A stretch of DNA of 64,000 nucleotides, taken from NCBI GenBank assembly GCA_020064725.1, contig JAGTWJ010000013.1:868001-932000 (forward strand), in the 5' to 3' direction. Made by a program: the position numbers and the translations under genes. Below the pieces are notes generated by a model that was not told the origin of the DNA, did no database searches, and saw only the letters and a list, made by a program, of their open reading frames with translations. The stretch is from Drechslerella dactyloides. Its lineage: Eukaryota > Ascomycota > Orbiliomycetes > Orbiliales > Orbiliaceae. Of this stretch, positions 33,901 to 44,760 are shown piece after piece (positions within the stretch are counted from its first letter, which is position 1; each line of letters begins with the position of its first letter).

Positions 33901-35218
33901 TCCATGTGATCTGAAAGCGTCATTTTAGAGTTAGCTAAAGTCGAACAAGCATCCGGGATGAGTAAAGGTCGGGGTTAGCCATACGTTTCCCCAAAACTTT
34001 CGCCAGTAAGCAGACATTTTCCACATCCTTGAATGTCGTTACGATGCAAACATCAACTATGGTGCGAGGCAAGGTTAGCTACTGCTGTAGATGCGGTTTG
34101 TAGTTGCCGAGAGATTTGAAAATACCATCCGAATCCGTGGAACATAGCTTGTTCTCCGTCGAGCCGAAGGGATGAACCTTGATTTCATGGCCGGGCCATT
34201 CATCATTCAGCAGTTTCTCCAGCTTCGCCAGGAATTTCCGTCTCCGTTCGTTGCTTTCGTCCGAAGGCAGTAGATCACCGTACAACTTTTCCATATCAGC
34301 CGTCAGCTTGTCCTCGTCCTCTTTCGACAGCGAATCCTTGGGTGGCTTCTCGTCAGGTAACGGGTCGCTCCCTATCGAGTATGGTATCCGCCGCCGTTGC
34401 AGAACAAGGCCACTTTCGTATTGACATCTCGTCCGCATAACCGGGTGTGTACTCGGGTCGGAGGCTGCTGATCGTGGCGAATCAAGGGTGAAGGGAGTAG
34501 GAGAGGGCGAGCGGGATTTTCCAGCATCGTGCCGTGTCCGCGGGTGGCGAGGAGTGGAAGGCATGGAATTCGAGAGGGAGTGATTCGATGATCGTTGGCT
34601 GCGGTATTGTGGCCGAGATGATGAAGGGGGTGGAGGAGGAGGAGCAGGCAGCATAATTTCTGATTTTAGATTCGGCTGCAGGTTCGCTATGCTATGGCGA
34701 GGGCCTAGCGCCGAATTTGTCAATCTGGAGGGAGTTGTATTGGTGTTCCAGCTGGTTGTCGCTGAATAAGCACTCAGATCTGACTGAAAAGCATCCCTGT
34801 CCGAAGATCTGGATTGTCGCCGCTGGTGGTTATGGGGGCTGGAATGCCGAAGGCCTGCAGGACGTCCCTGACGTTGGCCCGCGGACGCACCTGCGGAAGT
34901 ACCAAACGCCGTGTACCCAAGATTCGACCGAAACCGCTCGATTGAATCAAACCCTACAGGTCCTATAACCGACGGTGCAGATATCGGCGCAAATCCATTA
35001 GAGAGAGCAGGAGGGAGGGGGCCTTCGGGTCGCAGGGGAATGGATGAGCCGGTGTATCTTCTGCGGTGGTTGGGTGGTGATTGGGGATCGCGGTTCGACG
35101 ACGCCTGGAAGGGTGGCAATGGGGTTGATGAAGTATTGCTCGAGACAGCAGACGTCGTCGCCGAGACTGCCTCTTGTCGTGACGGATGGCCTCCGGATAA
35201 GCTCGCCACGTCCTCCAT
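30907..35218 (-). CDS. cutA: Cid1-family RNA nucleotidyltransferase, CutA/Cid13-like
   Basis: A non-canonical poly(A)/poly(U) polymerase that adds nucleotides to RNA 3' ends. Exons 34126-35218, 33985-34056, 33692-33910 and 30907-33590 give 1355 residues, with every intron in phase 1. The catalytic domain is intact across the splices: HPFGSTENKLCS (G352, S353), the DVD pair D364/D366 rebuilt exactly at intron 1, the third Asp D417 in KVQCDMNVNN, and the NDAAGGGTLSSYTWICM segment formed across intron 3. A PAP-associated region follows (FFKRYGYEIDFEKSVVSIR). The first 300 residues and the last 750 are disordered, rich in Ser, Pro, Gln and His, as in the Aspergillus enzyme CutA that tags mRNAs for decay. 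The C-terminus is a Lys/Arg-rich tail (KSKEWNKNSKRKSNKKKR). I chose the ATG at 35216-35218. The frame is open to 35263 and beyond to a TGA, with no ATG, so an upstream exon is possible. The symbol is by family resemblance. Confidence 0.87.
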
Positions 35219-38200
35219 CAGATCCGCTGGTGGGCGGAAAGCTTTGCGAATGTTTTTTGCCAAACGGTGAAGCTCTACGGGGCCGGGACTTTCAGATCTT
35301 CGAGAAGCTTTGAGAGGGATGAGTCGTGTAACGGGGGGCTGCGAGGAGGCCTTTTAAACCGGCGAGGGACGGTGCGATCGAGGATCGACTGCAGGCTGAG
35401 CGACGGAGAGAAGCAGCGGGGGCAGCAGCAGCTGGAGGATACGATGCAGATGCAGGAGCGAGATGGTTTGGGTGTCAGATGCGGATGAATGGCGATTGGC
35501 GGACGAGCAGCAGGAAAAGGAGATGAGGTCCAGAGTCGGCACGAAAGAGGAAGGATGATGACGAGCGAGCAATTCGAGGAAGAAGTGAAGCAGCCCGGCT
35601 GGTCGCAGGGGGCAATCCGGATGCAGAGGCGAGGCACAAACGGGGCGGGCGGACGGTGATAGTGAGAAGGAGCAGAGGAGAGAGTCCCGTCTGCCGGTGA
35701 TGAGATGGCGGAGTCGTGAGCGGTGGTGGAGAGTGGTAGCGGGTGGGTAGTAGTTTGTTGCGGTGGTGATGGCTGCTGGGCGACGGGCGTACGAACGAAC
35801 GAACGACTGTCTGCCTTCGGGGCGGAGAGAGTTAGTCACTTGGTCCACTCAGCCAGTCAGCAATACAACAGGACGGCCAACAGCAGCAGCAGCAGCAGTG
35901 GACGCCGGCTCCTCCTCCACGATGGATGCTTGCTTGCTTGCTCTAATAGCCGCCGGCCAGTCGACGAAAGGGAAGAAACGAAAAGGTCTGTTCGAAATGA
36001 TCCAGATGGCAAAGACGCTCGGCGGGCTTCTTCTGGGACGGTCCAATGCCGCCGCTGGCTGCAGGTACGCTCAACGTTGCACACTATCAGCAGGCTCCCT
36101 CGAAGGTACCTTTTGTGCTGCAGAGTCCGATCGATCGGTCGTGGGCGACGTCAGCCGTTCTCGCTGACTTTCGTTCTCCAGCCGCAGAAGAAGGAGGGCA
36201 GTTGCAACAGGCCAAGTCCCAAGCCAGGCACACTCTGCGAAACAAAGGGCGGTCCGCCTCGAGGGGGGGGGGGGGGTTGGTGAATGCGAGGGATATTGGA
36301 TAGCGATCGATACAGCTCAGGATGGACGACGGACTTCGAAGCGACTTCTCGAGAGTCAGAGCGAGGCAGTTCGGTCGTCCGTTCGTTTGCCTCGTCGTCT
36401 GTGCTTGCTTGACTGCCTGCTTGCCAGCGGCCTTCCTTCCTGGGTCATCCGAATGACGAGCAAACCACAAACTCGCCCGCTCGCCCAACTCCCACGAGGC
36501 GGCGCCGTTTGGCTTAAAATTGGAGGAAGCGATAGAGGTACCAGTACCTGACCGCCGGACGCAATGTGGAGCACTCCTCGAAACGAGACGGCGTACCCCT
36601 CGGCGAGCGAAAAAGGAGACTCAGGCGGCCTTGCGCTCGCAAATGTGACTCGACTGCCAGCAACGGGAATTCGGGGCCAACCGGACAACTCTGTTTGCTC
36701 GAGCGAGGGGTATCGACTTGTCGGGCGATTGCATGCAGAACAGAGAACGGTATATAACAAAGATGGACGGTATATATAAGAATAGATGATGTGCGCAGGG
36801 TCGATAAATGGGTGAAACTGTACGATGAATTGTGGCAGTGGTGGTGGGTATTGTCTGGATGAATGAAGATGCAGATGGATATGGCAGGCGGGAGACAGGT
36901 TTGCAGTAGGTGATGGCAAGCGTTAACAGCAACGGTGTGATTCTAGGAAGAGCCTCGAAATAGAACGAACCGGAGCGATGGGTCGACGGTAAAGGCAGCT
37001 GGGGATTGTGCGGATTCGAGGGTTATACGTAACGGACCTCCGCCGCTGAATCGGACCTGACGAGCAAATGCAAACCCAAGAAGAGCAATGATGCTCGACA
37101 GCAGAATTCAAAATACCAAACAAGCACTTCGTACCTGAATTAAAAAAAATGTTCGTATCGCACTGAACGGCGGCGCGAGCGGAACGAAGAAAAATGCAAA
37201 TGCAAGAGTCGATGCACCTGACGACAAAGCGGGTAAGTCGAACGATATGCCGTGCCTGAATCGTCTTTAGTGCCGTTGGTCGATGCAATGCAGGCGGTCG
37301 TAAACGTTAGGACAATTGCTCTACGCAGACGCGGACACGCACGTGTACTAGTACAAGGACCGGCCGATATCCTATGCGGGTAGGCTGAGGGTCGGACAAT
37401 GAAGAGGTTCGTCGCCGTCGTAGTCGTGGGATAATAATAATATTATTACGATGCTGATTGCAAGTTTTCAGAGGTCGATTCGAGAATTAATTCAACGAGC
37501 AGTTCCCGTCCTCCAACTGCGATTCGATTCAGGAGACAGCACAGGCAGCTTAGCCGGCAGCGGCGCAGGGCGACCTTTTGAACGAAAGTCCGAGTCAAAC
37601 CCCCCGGAGTATATTAACAGTTAACAGAGGGCTGCTATAATATAGCCCGCCCGGCAGCCAGGCTAACCTGTCAACCGAAATAAAAAAATAAAATACAATT
37701 TAAACGGAGAGGACGATACAATAAAACAAAAAGGGAGGCCATTCGACACATGCACGGCGGGGCCTCAGCAGCTAGCAGCAGAGTGGCCGGCGGGAGGGAT
37801 GTGATAACTCTTGAGATTTTAATTAGTCGCGGAAGCAGCAGTATCAGGTGCGTCCAATCGACGGCGTCTTTGACCCACTAGCACTATACTGCCTTGCAAA
37901 TTGCAGTCGCCGCGGTGTAACTCGTCCTGCAGAATCACCAACTTCGAGGCGACCATGGCCAGTTGCTCTGCATTTACGTCCGGACGTAAGTGAGTAAGTA
38001 TAGTGCGTAGAGGAATGCACGTCTGGATGCACGTCATGTCAGGCAGAGGCTAATAGGAACCGTCCTATAAGCTGATGCCCGTAAACACCTCAGCTGTCGT
38101 GCTGCAATGCACGCCAGGCCCTTGAGCAGTAATTAACGTCAGTCGCTCGTGTCAGGACTCCGTACTTCTTAGTGTTAATATTATCACAACCTCGACACCA

Positions 38201-41200
38201 TGCAAGACACAACCGCCTGCCAGGCTTACATGGTATGTGTGTATTACCTCTTGGTATGGGGCTGCAGCAGACATGACACTCTCAGCGACCTTAGTCGGCG
38301 CTCCCTTCCCCGTGGCTCGGTTCAGGCCAGCATTAATGAACGCAGCTGGCGGTACCATGGCGCCCAGAACCGTTCCCACGTTTGTCCGTTTCGTTTGCGT
38401 TCGCTCAGGAGTCGCGGACGGACGGCCGCGCTCACGAACGGATCGAACACGCCAATTGACCGGCACGAACGCATGCATACCTGACGCCTGCTCGCTCGCT
38501 CGCTTCAAGTCAATCGAAATCCGACTCGGTCATTTTTTGATCTTGACGTTCGAACGTTCACGTATCGATAATATCATACGCGACAAGATGGTAATGCGCA
38601 CATGTGATACCAATGACATTCTTGGTCCGCCAGCGATGGGCCATCCGCCAGGCACTACTGCAGCCGCGTGCACGCCAGCGAACGAGCTCCAATCTCACTC
38701 AACCAGGCTGAATATATTACAGGCCGTTCGTTTTCACCGCTAGCTCCATGTCCGTATGCATACACCGCATATGGGCCGCAATCGATTAAACCCGCATCGA
38801 TATCGCATACACCAGACTGATCTGGAAACAAGCGTTCCAATTGCATCCGGCGACTCTCAGGTCACCATATTTCCACCGTCCTCTAGAAGAAACGAAATAG
38901 TGTACTGTACTGTACATCCCCGGCACGTTGAGGTCAACTGGACGCGGTGCGAATAGACTATAGACTGATTAAGTACTGACCACTCCACTTGCCCGCCCGA
39001 TGTCAGGTTACTCGAACGTCACTCCCTTCCGCATTCCCCATAGCATAGCGCATCTCTAGTTACTAACCCAAATTTCTTCAATTCACTTTCCCAATTCCAC
39101 TGCGATTAGGTACTGTTACCGCGAGTTTCTAGACTCGTCAGGCGCATTGAACCGGTCGTCTCGGCCAACAGATGCAGGTCAGCCCCAGCGCCTATGAATG
39201 CATACACCGCACAGCGGTCAACTTGCCAAGTATGTTCTATGTTCATACAGTACTTTTCCTTTCTGTATGAATGTATGCACTCTCTGTCTCTCCTGCTGTG
39301 CTGTGCCATGGGCCGTACCGTGTCTCTCCAGAGCCCGCGACAAACCAAAAAAACTACCAACAGACTTGTACTAACCCTATGCCTTGGATCTGGATCCACC
39401 CACCACCTGCTGCTGCTGCACCTCTCCTGCACGGTCCTACCTGCCTGCCAACGAGGCGACCTCCAAGTTCTTGAGCTCTGGCGCGGGTTGGCTGTGTGTA
39501 CCGTCCGTCCATGCATATTGTACCGCAGTTAGCCGTTTGGGGAGGAAAACAACCACAAGCCGCCCGACGGTGGTCACCTGCATCTGCAATGCATCCCGCC
39601 CGGCCGTCTCCCAAATGCCGCTTCTCTTAGCAGCTGAATCGAAACCCTCGATTGACTCAAAAACTCGGTAGCACGGAATGGTCGTGCCTGTTGGAGACAG
39701 CGGTTACAGTACTATCCCACTGTCGAGACCGATCACCCTCGACGTTGGTCTGTACCCGGCTAGCGCGTATAGACTATCTCCCTCGTGCCGGCCAACATTC
39801 GCATTTTGTTTCCTCTCCCTTCCGTTTCGTTTCTGTAATTGTTTCGTCGATCGAGCGAGAGCAGGTTAGCCGTCAATTCCAACCGGCTGACCGCTTCGTA
39901 TGTTCGTCCAGCTGCAGTTTTCTCGAGAAAGCCGTACCGCCAGCTTGGACGCCGCTTGCATCCGCCAAGCCAAGTCAGCCTCTGCGTCTGCAGATAATCT
40001 TATGCGGGGAGGGCAGAATTAATTGACGTCCATTCATTCGTCCATCCGTCCAGCCGAGTCGACCTGAGCGCAAACCTCCCCAGCCGACATGTAATCGTGT
40101 GTACCGACGACAAACCCATCGCCGTCGTTTCGGTACGTCTCGCCGTCATTTCCTCAGGGCCAGCAATCCCAGCAAGCAAACAAAACCTCAGGTCCGGCCT
40201 TCAGGCATGCCCAGCTGCCTTCCACTTGCCTGCCTGTGGGCTGGCCTGCGGGCTGGCCTGCTTGTGCCTGCAGCGCCGAGGGACTCGGATCGCCCGCTCC
40301 AAGCCATGCCATACGGCCACCAGCCATCGGGGTCCGGTTCTCTTTCTTTGCCTCCCAATCAGGAGCCTGCATCCACAGGGAGGGCGCCATCGATCCACCA
40401 GCATCCATGCCGCGGTATGGCACACGGCTCTGTCTCGTCCAGACCTGTGTGCGAGTTTTAAAAGTGTTTTGAGTCGTCTGGCAGAAACAGCCCGCAGTTA
40501 TATTACGGTTGCGAGCAATACAAGTAAATTACACTCGGAATTAATTCCACCACCATAAAAAGGAGCCCTCGTTCACGGCAAGCAAATGCAAACGAAGAGT
40601 GAGTGCACTTCGTGATATCGTGCTCGATCAAGCTAGCCAGAGTTAACTTTACTCAATCCTGATCAAATATAAAAGAGAGTCGACTCAGCGCTCAGGAAAA
40701 GGGGCTTTCCATAGTTATACTCCGTTGCTTTTTTCTCGCTCCTTCCTGAAAGGCCAGCCCTCCGCTGACAATTCTCAGGTCAGGGCAAGGCAGCCGCAAA
40801 TCGTCGATTCCAGAATGTCGTTAAACACGGCTTCTTCACCATGTTGTGCACATATGCACACCATAGGTTGTATAGCTTATACATACCGAGTACGCCAGTT
40901 TACTCATCCTGTCTAGTCTCGGAGACACAAACTGTCTTTACACAATTCGCCCGTACATCCACCGCGGAAACCAGCCCGCCGGCCAGCCAGTCAGGCGTGC
41001 ATGCAGTTTCCCTTCTCCTACATGGCTTCGGCGGACGGAACCCCGCGAGACAAAATAGCCCGCGCCGCAAAAGCCTCAGCGGTAAAAATAGCAGTACCTA
41101 GGTAGGTAGCAGCCTTGGAGGGATTCCGTCGTCGTGGAACATTCATCTAGATTCCTTCTTTGGCACCTGGTTGCCTCCGCCTGTACCGACGGCTTCGCAA

Positions 41201-44065
41201 TTGTCGAAAATGCAACTACAACAGGCAACGCAGACGCGCTAGCGGAGTTACAGGTCGGATCGGATTTCAAGATCATGCTTGTCGTCCGACGCGACTAATC
41301 CTAAGCTATGCCAATTCCCAGCTTATACATCCTACATCCAGGCTCAGCCGAGATTAGTCCGCCCGGCAAGGCTGCAGCAATGGTTGAATCCGCGATACCT
41401 ATGGTCCGCAGTTGAGCAGCTAAGCTTAGTCAAATGCTTAGTATAGCCGTTGAGATCTCGAGATAGCCTTGAGCTTCGCCGACTTACACGGGATGAAGCG
41501 TACCCGCAAGCAAGTCGCAGCCGCAGCTTGTTCCCGTCTCACCCTCATTACTTTCCAATTTTTGAATAGAATCCTGTCAGCACCACCGCTTGCATCCAGA
41601 CGAAGAATCGTATACGAACTAATTAATTCCTAACATGCCAGCCCAAGTCTTAATCTCAGGCCGGCCTCGACTTACGGATGCATCTCGCTTACTGCATCTT
41701 ATAACAGGTGTCGTTCGTTAAAGTCCACCAGTTGCGAGCTCAAACCGCACACATAAATATAGCTCCCGAGCTTTACCCCAGTGCACGCCCAGCTATACAT
41801 ATGACATACGATTATAGCTTGACCACAAGAATCGGAATGCAACCAGTACAGTAGCTCTCCCACGAAACAGAGCCAATCGCAAAATACCAAGCGTAAGCTC
41901 GAGGCGCCGGGACTAGACAGACTATTATAGTTGCCGTCCCAAGCACCCAACATGCATGCATGCATGCACGCACGCACGCACGCCGAGTCCCACAATCGAA
42001 GTCTATTAACTGTTGATTCAAAAGACACCGTGCCTGTGCCACATGCGTGAATACACACAAGGCACACCTTCCAAGTTAGCATGCCCGTACCCGGGTTTCC
42101 TTTTCGTCCCAAAAATCGGCCGATCGACGAATACCAATGCACATATAGGAGAGCCCGCTAAGCTCTCGGTTCCAGCGCCGCAGTCGCGGTCCCCGTTGGT
42201 TCTTACAACCGCTGAGCTGAGCTTGAGCCCTCGAGTTCCAAGACACACATGCATGTATGCATGCATGCAGACACCAACATGCAACTGCACGCCCATTGGG
42301 CTTTAAGCTTTGTTATAATAGCCACACCTCTAAATACACTATAATATACTATACTCCGAAGACGGCTTGTCCCGTCCTGAGTGAAGGATATATAAAAACT
42401 ATTATTATAGCTGGTTGTAGCCCAACATGGTGTTGAGCAGACCGCTACAGCACGTTGGTAGCCATCTATAAACTTAAAATCCGTGCCGTTTCAAATATAC
42501 CGGATGTCGTGGTGAACAGTCGACCACAAGTCCCATGACCCGACTCACGGATGCGCGCAACGTATGTATGTACGCACAGCCGGACAGCCGGACGGGAGCG
42601 TACATACATCAGCCGAACGGATGAATGAACAAAGAGGTTCGTGCTCGTGAGCTCTGCTTTGCAACCCGCAGCTAACGCTAGGGTTAAGCGCCTGACTTCC
42701 CCGTTGGGCGAACTTCTCAATCAATCTTCTTCCGGCGAACGCAGAATCCTAATATTGATCGTCTTCGCTTCTTGCTGTGCTATGTTTTGCGTGCATGGTG
42801 TCAATCCTGTTGCTTAAATTGAGGATGCACCCGTGCATAGACATATAAAATCAATTAATACACGCGTGCCAATCATGAACGAGGACAATGTGTCGTGAAA
42901 CGGAGTGCAAGGCAGTTGCGTATAACTTCTTCCTGTGCTCCTGTATAACCAGGCTTGGCCAGTTGAGCGACGAGAGATGGGAGTACGCAGCAGCATTGGC
43001 TATTCTATTCTGTGGAATCGTGGTTACGGGTATTGAAGCCAGCTGCCAAGGTGACTCGACTTTCTGACATTGACAACGTTGCAACTAATGCAACTGTATA
43101 CTACCTCACGCTTTAAACTTAGCTCGTAATTTACCTACACTAATAGAAGCTGTAACGGATACCTTCACCTGTAATTCTAACCCAAAGCGAAGTAATGCGC
43201 CAATATGCAATATGTGTGCATATACAGGTCGATAACATGACATCATGATATCAGGGCTTAATCGAGCCCATATACTAAGTTTATGTATATCCAGATCTCG
43301 AGATTTGTGGCAATGTCTTCAACATTTGAACCTGGTTCGAACGTAATATTTGGAAACGGAATAGCGTATTAAGGGTCTCTCTGCCACAATATATCTATAA
43401 ATGTGTAGGGCTAAAAACTAAAACCCCACAAATGCATCTATGCACTGGATATCGCAAGCGATGGTGTCTCAATTGACTGGGTTCCTCGTCGAATACTAGT
43501 GCAATGTCTCTACGCAAGCCACGCCGTGACATAATGAGTAAAGATTCACTCCAATATATAATATCGATGTCATCTTGAGCCAAAATACAACACCGCAAAT
43601 GCCATGTATCCAAATCGCATTCGTCAATCCATGCATAGCCTGGATACTTTTCCGTCAATGCCGGTCATCACGTGGTGGGCCATGCGAATGACAGCACCGC
43701 CAATCAGCCCCAGCCATTCGCACAACCGTGTCGTCGCACAACGGGCCAATGACGACGGCAGCCGCAATTGCAACTTCGACATCACCCCGCCTCCACCTCC
43801 AAAATGGACGATACCCAGCAATCTACCTGACCACCCTCTGCCCACCGTCTACGAACCCTCCTCGATTACCACCCGCTGCCGTCTACTAGTACTTTCCCAC
43901 ACAAGCCGAGCTAGTAGCCACTGGCCAGTCTACAGCTGCCAAGGGAAAAAAACACTACAGAGTCTACACGAGGACTGCCGACACAGCGCCCGCCTAGCCG
44001 GCCAGCCAGCGAGCCAACCAAAGAACTAGCCAGAAGCAGCAAGTGCTTCCTCCAGCCCATCCACC
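35219..44065. other. Very long gene-free interval
   Basis: Nearly 9 kb with no supportable gene. The proximal 2 kb (to about 37300) is probably the promoter and long leader of the nucleotidyltransferase gene; it has short upstream open frames, CGAACGAACGAACG runs and a G13 run at about 36263-36275. Further on are small tandem motifs: CGCACG and GCATGCAT runs at 41951-41983 and 42246-42269. No frame has recognisable domains or a credible exon structure. Confidence 0.45.
41951..41983. repeat. GCAT/GCAC tetranucleotide microsatellite
   Basis: A run of GCAT units changes into a run of GCAC units. A related GCAT/GTAT run occurs about 300 bp away at 42246-42269. Simple slippage sequence. Confidence 0.8.
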
Positions 44066-44308
44066 ATGGGTGCGGACCTCGCCTTCCTCCTGCCCATGAC
44101 GTTCGTGATAATTATCGTCGTCATACTCTTCATATATCTCTGCACGCGCAACTCGCGGCCGAAGGGTCTCTTCTCAACCGAGGGCAGGGATGTATGGGGC
44201 GACATAAAATATTTCTTCACGGGACCCCCACGGGAGGAGATCGTTGTCGTGGATATCCAAGACGAGGAGTCCGGGAGAACAAGAAGCTCAAGGCGGAGTA
44301 TGCGATGA
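44066..44308 (+). CDS. Single-pass membrane miniprotein
   Basis: An intronless 80-residue protein. A short N-terminus (MGADLAF) is followed by one strong hydrophobic segment at about residues 8-26 (LLPMTFVIIIVVILFIYLC), then a basic stop-transfer stretch (TRNSRPKG), which predicts an N-out, C-in single-pass topology. The cytosolic part contains DVWGDIKYFFTGPPREE and VVVDIQDEESGRTRSSRRSMR, shown here in pieces: VVVDIQDEESGR and TRSSRRSMR. The ATG context (CCACCATGG) is ideal. I do not recognise a family. The last 20 codons are the first copy of a tandem repeat that continues downstream for 480 bp in decaying copies, suggesting the 3' end has been duplicated repeatedly. Confidence 0.65.
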   Translation: MGADLAFLLPMTFVIIIVVILFIYLCTRNSRPKGLFSTEGRDVWGDIKYFFTGPPREEIVVVDIQDEESGRTRSSRRSMR

Positions 44309-44760
44309 ATCTCCACTTCCCGCATTCTATCACGATTGTGGGGTGTATTGTATGCTTTGTGACCGGGTACCAGTAGGGCTGACTTATACGGTCCGTTGTG
44401 GCATATACAGCAGGTCGTATTCAAGTCGTCGATATTCAGGATGAAGAGTCCGGGAGGTCCGGGAGGACAAGGAGCTCAAAGCGAGGTATACACGCTATAC
44501 TTCATCGTCAGATCGTTATCCTTGGGTAGAGCAGAAGGGCTGACTTGGGTCGTGCGCGGGATATCTATAACAGGTGCTGCCATAAACATCCAGGATGAGC
44601 CGTCCGGAAGGACAAGAAGCTCGAAGCGAGGTATGCACGCCATGCTACATCGTCGAATAGCTATCTTTGGGCAGGACGAGGGAGGCTAACCTGGTATTGC
44701 CTTTGGGATACTATGATAGGCACTACCATAAATATCCAAGACGACAGTTGAGAACCAGCT
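44244..44760 (+). repeat. Decaying tandem array of the membrane miniprotein's 3' end
   Basis: Four copies of a unit start at about 44252, 44431, 44584 and 44730 (spacing 179, 153 and 146 bp). Copy 1 is the coding end of the miniprotein (DIQDEESGRTRSS). Copy 2 reads VVDIQDEESGRSGRTRSSKR, with a 9-bp internal duplication. Copy 3 reads INIQDEPSGRTRSSKRGMHA. Copy 4 keeps INIQDD and then a stop. Between cores, copies 1 and 2 share a spacer beginning GGGCTGACTT. Copies 2 and 3 share an extension R-G-(I/M)-H-A-(I/M)-L-H-R that copy 1 lacks, so the downstream copies preserve an older or different C-terminus. Confidence 0.75.

Noticed and set aside
36087..36919. Open minus-strand frames upstream of the nucleotidyltransferase gene
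   Set aside because: Low-complexity, no motifs and no splice path into the gene; probably leader or promoter sequence.
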